Program-made: the position numbers and the translations under genes
In this document: positions 32,511 to 45,785 of the stretch, in pieces
Position numbering within the stretch: position 1 is the stretch's first letter
How the letters are laid out: the number at the start of each line of letters is the position of its first letter
Notes under the pieces: generated by a model
Database searches by the model: none
Seen by the model: only the letters and a program-made list of their open reading frames with translations
Told to the model about the DNA's origin: nothing
NCBI RefSeq assembly: GCF_025420585.1
Contig: NZ_JAOEGB010000018.1
Span: 104,735-168,734 of the forward strand
Reading direction: 5' to 3'
From: Planotetraspora sp. A-T 1434
GTDB lineage: Bacteria; Actinomycetota; Actinomycetes; Streptosporangiales; Streptosporangiaceae
DNA: 64,000 nucleotides

Positions 32511-32752
32511 CCGGCGTAACGGGCCACCACGGTGTAGACGGCCTTGAGTGACCGCATGTCGTTCAGCTCGGACTGCGGAATGTCCACTTTGTACTTCTTC
32601 TCGATCCGGGCGAGGATCTCGATCGCGCGCAGCGAGTCTGCGTCGTACTCGTCGACGAAGTCGCCGGCGTCGGCGACCTCCTCGGGCTCGAGTTCCAGCA
32701 CCTCGGCGACGATCTCGCGCAGCTCTTCCAGGTGTTCGGTGTGGTCACTCAT
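32498..32752 (-). CDS. Acyl carrier protein of the type II polyketide set
   Basis: 84 residues with the phosphopantetheine site DADSLRAIEIL (Ser40) preceded by an acidic helix I (LEELREIVAEVLELEPEEVA) and followed by a helix II-III region (KVDIPQSELNDMRSLKAV). It should carry the acyl chain for the ketosynthases, ketoreductase and dehydratase of the same operon after modification by the PPTase encoded at 39197. It overlaps the dehydratase gene by 8 bases upstream and the ketosynthase gene by 13 bases downstream. Confidence 0.95.
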   Translation of the reverse strand: MSDHTEHLEELREIVAEVLELEPEEVADAGDFVDEYDADSLRAIEILARIEKKYKVDIPQSELNDMRSLKAVYTVVARYAGWRD

Positions 32753-33632
32753 GATGGTTCCTTCCGTTGCCGTTGGTTAGGGTCAGCGCCGGGCGGACGA
32801 CCGCCATCATCGAGGTGACGACGGCGACGCGGTCCGCACCGACGAAGCTCTCCCCGCTCGCGAAGGCCGCACCGTCCACCACCTGATCGAGCCGGACCAG
32901 ATGACGCACGACGTCGCCCGGCAGGACCGGCCGTTCGAACACGACGTCCCTGGCGGCGGTGAACATGGGCAGCCCGGACTCCGTGGCTCCCAGGAGCCAC
33001 AGCACGGCCGCGGCCTGCCCGAACGACTCGAGGAGCAGGCTGGCGGGGTACTCGCTGCCGGGCTGGTCGCCCTGGTAACAGGGCTCGCAGCCGCTGACCG
33101 CCTTGACGGCCTCCAGACGCTCCCCGGGCGCCGCGTGCTCGATCCGGTCCAGCAGGATCATCGGGTGCCGGTGCGGGAGAACCGCCCGGATCGCATCGTG
33201 ATCGAGACGGAGCTCCCCGGACCGAGGCCGGTGACGGTCGAGCCGGGCCCCTACATCCGTCGCGGCCCTGGAGCCCTGCTCGTAGCGGGCGCTGACCTTG
33301 GCGGTGGTCCGCCCTGTCCCGTCGGCGCAGCGCGCCCTCACCTCGAGCCCGTCGTCCGCACGCTCGATCGCCGCCTCGACGACCAGGCTGTCGCCCGCCA
33401 GCAGCGGCGCCAGGAACCGGGCCGAGCGCAGTCTGGCCAGCCGTACGGGACCGACGGCCTCGGCCACGGCCTGCTGGACGCTTTCCAGCGTGAACACGCC
33501 CGGATAGACGGTGAGCTCGGGGAAGTGGCCCGGCATGTAGGGGTCGTCGGCCGCGACCTTCTTCACGGCGCGGACCGTGCCCTCGCTCACCTCGGCGCTG
33601 TCGATCGCGCGCAGCGGCGTCGCCGTGCTCAC
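32745..33632 (-). CDS. Double-hotdog 3-hydroxyacyl-ACP dehydratase
   Basis: 295 residues from the GTG at 33632, which overlaps the FabG stop (GTGA). The N-terminal hotdog (~15-120) has MPGHFPELTVYPGVFTLESV, with His and Glu 14 residues apart exactly as in the FabZ active site. It lacks the preceding HRYPF segment. The C-terminal hotdog (~160-285) has LPHRHPMILLDRIEHAAPGE but reads YQGDQPGSEYPASLLLES where the catalytic His should be, so Asp replaces it. One composite active site, with residues from the N-half and the substrate tunnel from the C-half, is the simple reading. It should make the enoyl (polyene) bonds. Confidence 0.87.
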   Translation of the reverse strand: MSTATPLRAIDSAEVSEGTVRAVKKVAADDPYMPGHFPELTVYPGVFTLESVQQAVAEAVGPVRLARLRSARFLAPLLAGDSLVVEAAIERADDGLEVRARCADGTGRTTAKVSARYEQGSRAATDVGARLDRHRPRSGELRLDHDAIRAVLPHRHPMILLDRIEHAAPGERLEAVKAVSGCEPCYQGDQPGSEYPASLLLESFGQAAAVLWLLGATESGLPMFTAARDVVFERPVLPGDVVRHLVRLDQVVDGAAFASGESFVGADRVAVVTSMMAVVRPALTLTNGNGRNHHE

Positions 33633-34365
33633 AAGACCATCCCGCCGTCGACCTGCACGACCTGGCCGGTGATGTACGCGGCGCGGCCGGACAGCAGGAA
33701 CGCGACCAGATCGGCGACGTCGGCGGGGTCGCCGAACCGGCCGAGCGGGATCCGGCCGAGGGCCTGGGCGCGCTGTTTCTCGCCGAGTTCGGCGGTCATG
33801 TCGGTGTCGATGAACCCGGGGGCGACCACGTTGACCCGGATCCCGTAGCGGGCGACCTCCTTGGCCAGCGACCTGCTGAGGCCGACGATCCCGGCCTTGG
33901 TCGCGGCGTAGTTCGTCTGGCCCGCGTTGCCGTACACACCGGCGATGGACGACAGGTTGACGATCGAACCGGTCTTGCGCTTCAGCATGCGATAGGCGAC
34001 GACGTGGCAGGTGTTCCAGGTTCCGGTGAGGTTGGTGTCGACGACGTCGCCCCACTCCTGCGGCGACATGAGCACGGCCGGCCGGTCGCGGGTGATGCCC
34101 GCGTTGTTGACCAGGGCGGTCACCGGGCCGAGTGCGGTCTCGGCCGCTTTGACGAACTCCTCGACCTGGGTCACGTCACGCACGTCGCAGGGCGCGAACC
34201 AGGCGGGCACGCCCATGGACTCGACCTCGGCCCGGGTCTTGCGGGCGGCCTCGCCGTCGCTGGTCGAGCAGCCGGCGATGGCGTAGCCTTCGGCGGCCAG
34301 GCGCAGCGCCACGGCGCGGCCGATGCCGCGGGACGCTCCGGTCACCAGTGCCATCCGGTCGTCGG

Positions 34366-34369
<4 letters not shown>
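33629..34369 (-). CDS. 3-oxoacyl-ACP reductase (FabG-like ketoreductase)
   Basis: 246 residues of classic FabG type: LVTGASRGIGRAVALRL (NADPH-binding), LVNNAGITRD, SIVNLSSIAGVYGNAGQ with the catalytic Ser, NYAATKAG with Tyr and Lys, and ITGQVVQVDGGMVL at the C-terminus. It should reduce the 3-keto group after each condensation, giving the substrate for the dehydratase encoded next. It contrasts with the Tyr-less SDR at 8933. ATGA couples it to the CoA-transferase gene upstream. Confidence 0.95.
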
Positions 34370-38021
<3,652 letters not shown>

Positions 38022-38022
<1 letters not shown>

Positions 38023-39200
38023 TGCCTCTTCCGCCCCGATTCGACGTCCTCGACCCGGCCGTGATCGCCGACCCGTACCCGGTGTACCGCGAATTGCGGG
38101 CGGGCGGGCGGCTGTGCCGGGTCAGCCCCGCGAGCTGGGGGGTCACCCGGCACGCCGACGTGGCCGCGCTGCTGCGCGACCGGCGGCTGGGCAACGAGTT
38201 CCCGCGCGAGGATCCGCAGTTCCAGATGGACGCCAACCTGGCCGGCGAGGTGTTCGGCCGGATCATCCCGACCATGTCCGTGGCCGACCACAGCCGCGTG
38301 CACACGGTCGTGGTGCGCGCCTTCAGCCCGGGGACGGCCCGGCGGATGCGCGAGCGGATCGGCCTCCTCGCCGACGAGTTGCTGGAACCCGGCCTCGACA
38401 CCGGCGAACTCGACGCGGTCGCCGGGCTGGCGTTCCCGCTGGCGCTGAGCGTGGTGTGCGAGCTGATCGGCATCCCCGGCGGCGCGCGGGCCGAGATCTG
38501 GCCCAGGTCGGCCGCTCTCGGCAAGGCGTTCACTCCGTTCCTGCCCGAGGGCGACCGGGCAGAGGCGGACACCGCGCTCGCGTGGCTGCGCGCGTATGTG
38601 GAGGACCTGCTCGACACGCGCCGCCCCGACCCCGGCGGCGACCTGCTCGCGCGGCTGCTGCACGCCGGCGGCGAACGCGAGGAGATCGTCGACAACGTGG
38701 TGTTCCTGTGTTTCACCGGCTACGAGACCACGATGAACATGGTCAGCACCGGCTGCGCCGCCCTGGCCCGGCAGCCGGAGGAGTGGCGCCGGCTGCGCGA
38801 CCAGCCCGGGCTGGCCACGACGGCCGCCGAGGAGTTCGTCCGGTTCGACGCGCCGATCCAGTACACGGCCCGGCTGGCACTCGAACCGATCGAGATCGGC
38901 GACCGCGTGATCCGGCCCGGCCGGACCGTGCTGCTGCTGCTCGGCTGCGCCAATCACGACGAGGCGGTGTTCGGCCGTCCCGAACGCGTCGACATCGGCC
39001 GCACCCCCAACCCGCACGTGGGTTTCGGCGGCGGCGTCCGCGGCTGCCTGGGGGCCGCGCTCGCCCGGGTCGAGGGCGGCGAGGTCTTCCGGCGGCTCGC
39101 CGCGCGATTCTCGCGCCTGGAACCGGCCGGCGAGCCGGTCCGGCTCCCGAGTGCCCTGTTCCGCGCGTACGCGACGATCCCGCTCGCGGTCAAGCCGTGA
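38022..39200 (+). CDS. Cytochrome P450 (paralogue of the preceding gene)
   Basis: 392 residues. The I-helix is LCFTGYETTMNMV, the K-helix EEFVRF and the heme loop FGGGVRGCLGAALARVEG. It is a paralogue of the P450 encoded just upstream, but the active-site helix (FTGYETT versus FAGFETT) and the heme loop (VRGC versus THLC) differ, so the two probably act at different positions or substrates. It is coupled to both neighbours (TGATG before, GTGA after). The ferredoxin at 45579 is the nearest electron carrier. Confidence 0.94.
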
Positions 39201-39907
39201 TCGGCGCCCTGCTGCCGGACAAGGTCGCGACCGCGTGGCTCGACGACTTCACTCTCGCCGGCCTCCCGCTGCCGGAGGAGAGCGCGGCCCCGCCGGACCG
39301 GCGCCCACCGGGGTCGTCGCGTTCTCTGGAGTTCCGGGCCGGGCGGCACTGCGCGCGGACGGCGCTGACCCGGCTCGGGGTCGGCCCCGTCCCGGTGCCA
39401 CGCGGTCCCGACCGGGCCCCGCGCTGGCCGGAGGGCGTGGTGGGCTCGATCACGCACTGCCGCGGCTACTGCGCGGCGGCCGTGGCCCGCTCCTCCGCGT
39501 TCACCGCGATCGGCATCGACGCGGAGCCCAACGAGCCCCTGCCCAGCGTGGTCCTGCGCCGGATCGCGCTCCCCGCCGAGCTCCGCGCCCTTCCCACGGG
39601 GGGCGCCTGGGGCCGCCTGCTGTTCTCCGCGAAGGAGAGCGTCTACAAGGTGTGGGCGCCCGCAACCGGCAGGTGGCTCGGCTTCGACGAGGCCGAGGTC
39701 TGGTTCGACCCGCCCGCCGGACGGTTCGAGGCCGCTGTGCTCGTGCCGCCGTTTCCCACTTATTCGGGGCGGTTCCTGGTGTCGCCAGGGCTGGCGTTGA
39801 CCGCGATAGCCGTACAGGAGGTTGAGAAGGATGAGCCTGATCGGGCAGCCGGTGCGGCGGGTGGAGGATCGGCGGTTACTGACCTCGGGGGGAACGTATA
39901 CGGCTGA
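39197..39907 (+). CDS. 4'-Phosphopantetheinyl transferase (EntD/Sfp type)
   Basis: 236 residues from the GTG at 39197. The family signature is intact: VVGSITHCRGYCAAAVA, IGIDAEPNEPLP (metal-binding Asp) and LLFSAKESVYKVWAP (the W/F-S-x-K-E-x-x-x-K motif). It converts apo carrier proteins to holo form and here should serve both ACPs and the NRPS thiolation domains. The last ~26 codons overlap the start of the molybdo-hydroxylase gene by 77 bases in another frame, an unusually long overlap. The functional core ends before it. Confidence 0.93.
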   Translation: MIGALLPDKVATAWLDDFTLAGLPLPEESAAPPDRRPPGSSRSLEFRAGRHCARTALTRLGVGPVPVPRGPDRAPRWPEGVVGSITHCRGYCAAAVARSSAFTAIGIDAEPNEPLPSVVLRRIALPAELRALPTGGAWGRLLFSAKESVYKVWAPATGRWLGFDEAEVWFDPPAGRFEAAVLVPPFPTYSGRFLVSPGLALTAIAVQEVEKDEPDRAAGAAGGGSAVTDLGGNVYG

Positions 39908-41972
39908 TCTCGCGGTGCCCGGGTGCCTGCACCTGGTGCTGGTGCGGTCGGCGCGGGCGCACGCCCGGGTGAGCGTCGGCACGGCCCGCGCGGCGGCGCT
40001 CGACGGGGTGGTCACGGTGCTGACCGGCGACGACGTGGACGTGCCGCCGGTGCCGCCCGAGGTCGGGACGATCAACCAGGCCATGCCGCAGCCGCTGCTG
40101 GCCGGGCAGGTCGTCCGCTACGTGGGGGAGCCGGTCGCGGCCGTGGTCGCCACCACCGCGGCGGTCGCGGCGGACGCCGCGGCGCTGGTCGAGGTCGGCT
40201 ACGAGGACCTGCCGGTCGTGGTCGACCCGGCCGAGTCGGCCGGCGGCGGAGTCCTCCTGCACCCGGACGCGGGGACGAACGTCGCGCTCAAGCTGACCTT
40301 CGCGCGGCCGCCCGGGCGGGCCGACATCTTCGCCGGCTGCGAGGTCGTGGTCAGCCTGCGCATGGTCAACCAGCGGCTGTCGGCCGCGCCGCTCGAAACG
40401 CGGGGCGGGGTGGCGCGCTGGGACGACGGACGCCTGACCTACCGGGCGGGGGGCCAGGCGGCGCATCTGTGGCGGGAGAAGCTGGCCGCCACGCTGGGTG
40501 TCGCCGAGGAGTCGGTACGCGTCGTGACCCCGGACGTCGGCGGCGCCTTCGGGGCGAAGGCGTTCCCGGGCCTTGAGGACATCCTCACCGCCTGGACCGC
40601 CCGGCGGCTCGGCCGGCCCGTGCGGTGGGCCGAGACCAGAAGCGAGAACCTGGTGGCGGGCGGGCACGGCCGGGCCCAGGTGCAGGAGGCCACGCTCGGG
40701 GGGACGCGGGACGGGCGGTTGCTGGCCTACGAGTTGAACGTGCTGCAGGACGTCGGCGCGTACCCGAGGATCGCGGCGGTCCTGCCGTTCTGGACGCGCA
40801 CCATGCTGACCGGTCCCTACCGGATCGCCAAGGCCAGGTTCACCGCGCAGTGCGTGGTGACCAACACCGCGCCGGTCGGGTCCTACCGTGGGGCGGGCCA
40901 GCCGGAGGCGGTCGCGGCGCTGGAGCGGATGGTCGACAGGTTCGCCGCCGAGATCGGCTGCGACCCGGCCGAGCTGCGGCGGCGCAACCTGATCGACGAG
41001 TTCCCGCACACGGCGCTGACCAGGGCCGCCTACGACAGCGGCGACTACCACGCGCTGCTCGACCGGCTGCTGGCCGCCTCCGGATACGCCGGGCTGCGCG
41101 CCGAGCAGGCCAGGCGCCGGGAGAGTGGCCACCCCCTGCAACTCGGCGTGGGCCTGTCGGTCTTCGCCGAGATGACCGGCGCGGACGCCCGTCCCGAGCA
41201 CGCCACCGCCGCCTGGGACGGCACGCGTTTCGAGGTGTGGGCCGGCACCGGCTGCACCGGGCAGGGCCACGAGACCGCCTGGGCCATGCTCGCCGCCGAC
41301 GTCCTCGGCGTCCCGGTCGACATGGTGGACGTACGGCAGGGCGACACGGACGCGCTCGCGGCCGGAGGCGGCACCGGCGGCTCCCGTTCGCTGCAGACCG
41401 GCGGCCTGGCCGTCCGCGAGGCCGCGCTCGCCCTCCTGGACCGCGCCCGCGAGCATCTGCCGTGGGCGGATGTGCCTCCTATGCGGGCGGAAGCCACCTA
41501 CACCCCCTCCGGAGGGACCTGCTCCTCGGGAGCTCATCTCGCGGTGGTCGAGGTGGACACCGAAACCGGACGGGTGCACGTCCGCAGGATCGTCGCCGTG
41601 GATGACGCGGGCACGATTCTCAACCCACTGCTCGCGGAGGGGCAGATCCACGGCGGGCTGGCGCAGGGGGTCGGGCAGGCCCTCACCGAGGAGGTCTCCT
41701 ACGCCGGCGACGGGCGGCCGCTCCACCCCACACTTGCCCACTACGGCTTCATCACCGCCGCCGAGCTGCCGTCCTTCGAAACCGTCACCCTGGAGACCCC
41801 GGCCCCGGGCAACCCGCTGGGGGTGAAGGGGCTCGGCGAGTCGGGCGCGGTGGGCGTGCCACCCGCCGTGCAGAACGCCGTGGTGGACGCCCTGGCCCAC
41901 CTCGGCGTACGGCACCTGGACATGCCCGCGACCCCGGAGAAGGTCTGGCGCTCACTCGAAGCGGGCACGTAA
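39831..41972 (+). CDS. Xanthine dehydrogenase/CO-dehydrogenase-family molybdopterin-binding large subunit
   Basis: 713 residues from the ATG at 39831, with AGGAGG at 39816-39821. [20 protein letters not shown] is the standard N-terminus. Mo-pterin motifs [14 protein letters not shown] and [15 protein letters not shown] follow, and [15 protein letters not shown] carries the active-site Glu. The RGAG loop is of the form II type and not the CO-dehydrogenase form I loop with Cys, so it is likely a hydroxylase or dehydrogenase of an aromatic, N-heterocyclic or aldehyde substrate. The matching iron-sulfur and FAD subunits are encoded 13 kb away (54589 and 55104). The 3' end overlaps the convergent ligase gene by 21 bases. 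Confidence 0.92.
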   Translation: MSLIGQPVRRVEDRRLLTSGGTYTADLAVPGCLHLVLVRSARAHARVSVGTARAAALDGVVTVLTGDDVDVPPVPPEVGTINQAMPQPLLAGQVVRYVGEPVAAVVATTAAVAADAAALVEVGYEDLPVVVDPAESAGGGVLLHPDAGTNVALKLTFARPPGRADIFAGCEVVVSLRMVNQRLSAAPLETRGGVARWDDGRLTYRAGGQAAHLWREKLAATLGVAEESVRVVTPDVGGAFGAKAFPGLEDILTAWTARRLGRPVRWAETRSENLVAGGHGRAQVQEATLGGTRDGRLLAYELNVLQDVGAYPRIAAVLPFWTRTMLTGPYRIAKARFTAQCVVTNTAPVGSYRGAGQPEAVAALERMVDRFAAEIGCDPAELRRRNLIDEFPHTALTRAAYDSGDYHALLDRLLAASGYAGLRAEQARRRESGHPLQLGVGLSVFAEMTGADARPEHATAAWDGTRFEVWAGTGCTGQGHETAWAMLAADVLGVPVDMVDVRQGDTDALAAGGGTGGSRSLQTGGLAVREAALALLDRAREHLPWADVPPMRAEATYTPSGGTCSSGAHLAVVEVDTETGRVHVRRIVAVDDAGTILNPLLAEGQIHGGLAQGVGQALTEEVSYAGDGRPLHPTLAHYGFITAAELPSFETVTLETPAPGNPLGVKGLGESGAVGVPPAVQNAVVDALAHLGVRHLDMPATPEKVWRSLEAGT

Positions 41973-43529
41973 CGCGGGTTTGTCCACCTTCCCCACTCCG
42001 GTGTACGGCAGCGCGTCCACGAACCTGACGTTGTCGGGACGTTTGTAGCCGGCGAGGCCGCGCTCGGTCAGAAAGTCCCGGAGTTCGGCCGGCGTGGGCT
42101 GTTCACCCGGCGCGGCGACGACCACGGCGCAGGTCTTCTCGCCCAGCGTCGGGTCGGGGACCGCGATCACGGCGACGTCCTTCACGGCGGGGTGGGCCAG
42201 CAGGTGCTCCTCGACCTCGGCCGCGGGAACCTTCTCACCGCCCCGGTTGACCACGTCCTTGATCCGGCCCTCGACCACGAGTTCCCCTCCGGGCGTGCGC
42301 CTGACCAGGTCGCCGGTGCGCAGGAACCCGTCGGGCGTGAACGCTCGCGCGTTGTGGTCCGGCGCGCGGTAGTAGCCGCGCAGCGTGCACGGGCCCTGGA
42401 CGATCAGCTCGCCGACCGCTCCATCGGGGACGTCCCGGTCGTCGTCGTCGACGATCCTCAGCTCGTCGTCGGGGCACAGCGGGGTGCCCTGCGTCCGCAC
42501 GGGCAGCTCGGGCGGGTCGCCGGGCCGGGTGAAGCAGAGCACGCCCTCGGCCATGCCGAACCAGTGGGTGAGGGTCGCTCCCAGCTCGGGGCGCACGCGT
42601 TCGGCGACGTGGGGAGGGAGTTGCGCGCCACCGACCTCGATGGTCAGGCCGGACAGGTCGGTCTCGTACAGCTCGGCCAGCTCCATCCACAGCGGCAGGA
42701 ACGCGGGCATCAGCGTGGTCAGCGTCACCCCCTCACGGGCGATCAGCGGGAACACCTCGTCGGGACTCGGGCTCGACGCCAGCACGGCGGTGCCGCCCGC
42801 GCGCAGCGCGCCCAGCACGCCGGGGCAGCCGAGGGCGGCGTTGTGCGCGGCGGGCAGCGCGGCCAGGTAGACCCCGTCCGCGCCGAACCCCATGGCCTCG
42901 GCCGTGGCGCGGAGCTGGAACGCGTAGTCGTCGTGGGTCCTGGGGATCAGCTTCGGCAGGCCGGTCGTGCCCCCGGACAGCAGGAAGAACGCGGCGTCGC
43001 CGGGGTCGGGTGCGGGCAGGTCCCGCGGCTCGCCGGTGACCTCCTCAAACGGCGTGTACGGCCCGGCGTCTCCGATGACGAGCACCTGCTTCAGGTGCGG
43101 CGTGCCGACCTCGGCCGCCAGTTCCCGGAAGTCGAAGCCGCCGATCGCGTCGGGGCAGATGTAGGCGACGGCCTCGGTGTGCTCGCACAGATAGCCGATC
43201 TCGCTGCGCCGGTGCGCGGGCAGCGCGAGCACGGGCGGCGCGCCGAGCCGGAACAGGGACAGGCACGTCACCACGAACTCGATCGAATTCGGCAGCTGCA
43301 CGACGACCCGGTCCCCGGCCCGCACGCCGAGATCGGCGAGCCCGGCGGCGAGCCGGTCGGCCCAGGCGTCGAGCTGCCCGTAGGTGTACCGGCCGCCGGC
43401 GGTCACGACCGCGGTCCTGGCGGGGTCGGCGCCACGGGTGAGGTCGCCGAGCACCTCGCCTCGCCAGTACCCCTTCGCGCGGTAGCGCTGCGCCAGATTC
43501 TCGGGCCAGGGGACACATCCGGGCAGCAT
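41952..43529 (-). CDS. Aryl acid-AMP ligase (DhbE/EntE-like)
   Basis: 525 residues from the ATG at 43529 ([20 protein letters not shown]), with GGAGG 4 bases upstream; an outer ATG at 43583 falls in the promoter. It matches 2,3-dihydroxybenzoate/salicylate-AMP ligases throughout: [52 protein letters not shown] (the His-Asn of the aryl pocket), [13 protein letters not shown] and [20 protein letters not shown], ending with [11 protein letters not shown]. It should adenylate an aromatic acid and load it on an aryl-carrier domain, probably at the start of the NRPS outside the window. No salicylate or DHB synthase is present here. Single-gene leftward unit. Confidence 0.93.
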   Translation of the reverse strand: MLPGCVPWPENLAQRYRAKGYWRGEVLGDLTRGADPARTAVVTAGGRYTYGQLDAWADRLAAGLADLGVRAGDRVVVQLPNSIEFVVTCLSLFRLGAPPVLALPAHRRSEIGYLCEHTEAVAYICPDAIGGFDFRELAAEVGTPHLKQVLVIGDAGPYTPFEEVTGEPRDLPAPDPGDAAFFLLSGGTTGLPKLIPRTHDDYAFQLRATAEAMGFGADGVYLAALPAAHNAALGCPGVLGALRAGGTAVLASSPSPDEVFPLIAREGVTLTTLMPAFLPLWMELAELYETDLSGLTIEVGGAQLPPHVAERVRPELGATLTHWFGMAEGVLCFTRPGDPPELPVRTQGTPLCPDDELRIVDDDDRDVPDGAVGELIVQGPCTLRGYYRAPDHNARAFTPDGFLRTGDLVRRTPGGELVVEGRIKDVVNRGGEKVPAAEVEEHLLAHPAVKDVAVIAVPDPTLGEKTCAVVVAAPGEQPTPAELRDFLTERGLAGYKRPDNVRFVDALPYTGVGKVDKPALRARFE

Positions 43530-43603
43530 CAGGCCTCCAAAAGAGAAGAGATACAAGCTAGTGTCTCTCCTGAATTCAAACACAAGATACGAGTAAGGGT
43601 CAG
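43530..43603. promoter_or_regulatory. Divergent promoter region with two copies of the cluster motif
   Basis: This 74-base gap between the aryl-AMP ligase and the first O-methyltransferase-like gene holds AGATACAAG at 43549-43557 and AGATACGAG at 43585-43593, in the same orientation 36 bases apart. The first is part of an imperfect dyad, AGATACA...TGTCTCT (43549-43567). Both are strongly AT-rich against the local composition. Confidence 0.65.
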
Positions 43604-44572
43604 ATGCCTCCCCGTATCGACATCCAGGCGATCACCGAACTGACCGAACTGGCCGACTACATCGTCCCCTTCACGTTGCGGGTCGTCTGCGACCTCGGCG
43701 TGGCCGACCACTTGGCCACGGGTCCCCGTACGGCCGGCGAACTCGCGGCGGCGGTCGGCGCGCACCCGGGTGCGCTCACCCGCGCGCTGCGCGCCCTCAG
43801 CTCGCGCGGGATCTTCGCGGAGACCGATCCCGGGGTCTTCACGCTGACCCCGCTGGCCGAGCCGCTGCGCACCGGCCACCCGCTGTCGTTGCGCGCCGCC
43901 TATCCCCTGCTGCCCGCCGACATCCACGCCCTCGGACAGCTCACCACCGCGCTGCGCACCGGCCGTCCCGCCTACGGCGCGGCCTACTGGGACCATCTCG
44001 CAGCCGACCCGGCACAGAGCCTCGCCGTGGACCGGTGGATGGCCGGCCTCAACGGCATCCACCTGCGCACGGTCATGCCCGCCTACGACTGGTCGGCGGT
44101 CACGACGGTGGTCGACGTGGGCGGCGGCAACGGCGCGTTCCTCGCCGGGCTGCTGGCCCGCTTCCCCGGCCTGCGCGGCGTGCTGTTCGACCTTCCCCAT
44201 GTGGTGCGGCACGCGGTGGACGGCGGCGACCGCCTCCAGGTGGTCGCCGGCAGCTTCTTCGACACCGTGCCGCCCGGCGGCGACCTGTACGTCCTGAAGA
44301 CCGTCCTGCCCGGCTGGGACGACGAGCATGCGGAGAGGATCCTCCGCAACGTCAGGACGGCCGGCGCGCGGGTGCTCCTGCTTGAGGCCGTCATCGCCCA
44401 GGGTGACGGCTCCGACGTGGCGAAACTCGTCGACGTGCACACCCTCGCCGTGACCGGCGGACGGCACCGCGACAGCGCGGAACTCGCGGACCTGCTGGAC
44501 CGCGCCGGATTCAGACTGACGCGGATCACCCCTACGGCCACGCTCACGCTCGTGGAAGGAGAACCAGTATGA
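43604..44572 (+). CDS. O-methyltransferase-fold protein 1 (catalytic His replaced)
   Basis: 322 residues. The N-terminal dimerisation winged helix (ELTELADYIVPFTLRVVCDL) is followed by the SAM domain with VVDVGGGNGAFLAGLL (motif I) and VLFDLPHVV. The position of the catalytic His in the xLHDWxDE motif reads VLPGWDDEHAERIL, so Pro replaces His. The enzyme may methylate by proximity, as some bacterial polyketide O-methyltransferases do. It may also have another SAM-fold role (hydroxylation, decarboxylation, cyclisation) known in this family. ATGA couples it to its paralogue at 44569. Confidence 0.88.
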   Translation: MPPRIDIQAITELTELADYIVPFTLRVVCDLGVADHLATGPRTAGELAAAVGAHPGALTRALRALSSRGIFAETDPGVFTLTPLAEPLRTGHPLSLRAAYPLLPADIHALGQLTTALRTGRPAYGAAYWDHLAADPAQSLAVDRWMAGLNGIHLRTVMPAYDWSAVTTVVDVGGGNGAFLAGLLARFPGLRGVLFDLPHVVRHAVDGGDRLQVVAGSFFDTVPPGGDLYVLKTVLPGWDDEHAERILRNVRTAGARVLLLEAVIAQGDGSDVAKLVDVHTLAVTGGRHRDSAELADLLDRAGFRLTRITPTATLTLVEGEPV

Positions 44573-45588
44573 CGGGACGTCCCCGGGTGGACATCGAGTC
44601 GGTGTTCCGGCTGACGGAACTGGCTGACTACATCATCCCCTTCACCATCCGCGCCGTCTGCGACCTCGGAGTCGCCGACCACCTGACCGAGGGGCCCCGC
44701 ACGGTGGAGGACCTGGCGGCCGCCACCGGGTCACACGCGCCCTCGCTGCATCGGGCGCTGCGAGCCCTGGCGTCCAAGGGGATCTTCACGGAGACCGCTC
44801 CCGGCCTGTTCGACCTGACGCCGCGCGCCCAGCCGCTGCGCTCCGACCATCCGGTCTCGCTGCGAGACGCCTACCCGTTGCTCATCCCCGACGTGGAGGC
44901 GTGGGCCAGGTTCGACCACAGCATCCGCACCGGCGAGGCGGCCTTCGACCAGGTCTACGGCGAGGACTACTGGTCGTACATGGCCGCGAACCCGGAGGAC
45001 AGCGCCGCGTTCGACGCCTCCCAGCAGGCGGCGACCCGGCTGGAGCTGCGCACGAGCCTGCCCGCCTACGACTGGAAGGCGTTCAAGACGCTGGTCGACG
45101 TGGGAGGCGGCAACGGCGCGTTCCTCGGCGGCATCCTGGCCCGGTTCCCCAGTCTGCACGGGACGATCTTCGACCTGCCGCACGTGGTCACCGGGGCGCC
45201 CAAGCGGCTGGCCGAGTACGGCGTGACCGAGCGCTGCGCGTGTGTCGGCGGCAGCTTCCTGACCGACCCGGTGCCCGCCGGCGCCGACGCCTACCTGCTG
45301 AAGCGGATCCTCTACGGGTGGGACGACGAGCGGGCCGTGGTGCTGCTGCGCGCGGTCGCCACCGCCATGCGCCCTGACAGCCGCCTGCTCATCCTGGAGC
45401 CGGTGGTACGGCCCGGCAACCACTTCGACGTGGGCAAACTCTACGACCTGCTGCTGCTGTGCATGGTCGGGGGCGGCGCGCGGACCGAAGAGCACATCTG
45501 CGAGTTGCTGGAGCGGGCCGGGCTCCGGCTTGAGCGGACCGTGCCCACGATGATGTTCCCGATCCTGGAGGTCGTGCGATGCGCGTGA
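44569..45588 (+). CDS. O-methyltransferase-fold protein 2 (catalytic His replaced)
   Basis: 339 residues, paralogous to the genes at 43604 and 51398: the N-terminus FRLTELADYIIPFTIRAVCD, then LVDVGGGNGAFLGGILARFP, IFDLPHVV and LLILEPVV. The catalytic-base motif reads RILYGWDDERAVVLL, with Tyr in place of His. The Gly-rich SAM site is intact. It probably acts on the aryl moiety as a hydroxyl methyltransferase or as a repurposed family member. Its end overlaps the ferredoxin gene by 10 bases. Confidence 0.88.
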   Translation: MTGRPRVDIESVFRLTELADYIIPFTIRAVCDLGVADHLTEGPRTVEDLAAATGSHAPSLHRALRALASKGIFTETAPGLFDLTPRAQPLRSDHPVSLRDAYPLLIPDVEAWARFDHSIRTGEAAFDQVYGEDYWSYMAANPEDSAAFDASQQAATRLELRTSLPAYDWKAFKTLVDVGGGNGAFLGGILARFPSLHGTIFDLPHVVTGAPKRLAEYGVTERCACVGGSFLTDPVPAGADAYLLKRILYGWDDERAVVLLRAVATAMRPDSRLLILEPVVRPGNHFDVGKLYDLLLLCMVGGGARTEEHICELLERAGLRLERTVPTMMFPILEVVRCA

Positions 45589-45776
45589 GCCTGGACAGGA
45601 AGGTGTGCGAGGGCCACTCCGTCTGCGTCGGCCTGGTCCCCGAGTTGTTCGACGTGTCGGACGACGACGACCGGGTCATGCTGGTGGCGGGCGACGAGGT
45701 GCCCGCCGGGCTGGAGACCCGCGTGCTGTCGGCCGTCGCCCGCTGCCCGAAACAGGTCCTGTCCGTCGCCGATTAG
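45579..45776 (+). CDS. [3Fe-4S]-type ferredoxin
   Basis: 65 residues with three cluster Cys: Cys10 and Cys16 in VCEGHSVCVGL and Cys56 in ARCPKQVL. The CxxH arrangement replaces the second Cys of a 4Fe ferredoxin, as in P450-linked [3Fe-4S] ferredoxins of actinomycetes. It should pass electrons to one or more of the cluster P450s (22683, 36811, 38022). No ferredoxin reductase is encoded nearby. It is the last gene of the two-methyltransferase unit, ending 9 bases before the convergent flavin enzyme gene. Confidence 0.94.
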   Translation: MRVSLDRKVCEGHSVCVGLVPELFDVSDDDDRVMLVAGDEVPAGLETRVLSAVARCPKQVLSVAD

Positions 45777-45785
45777 AGGCGCCGG

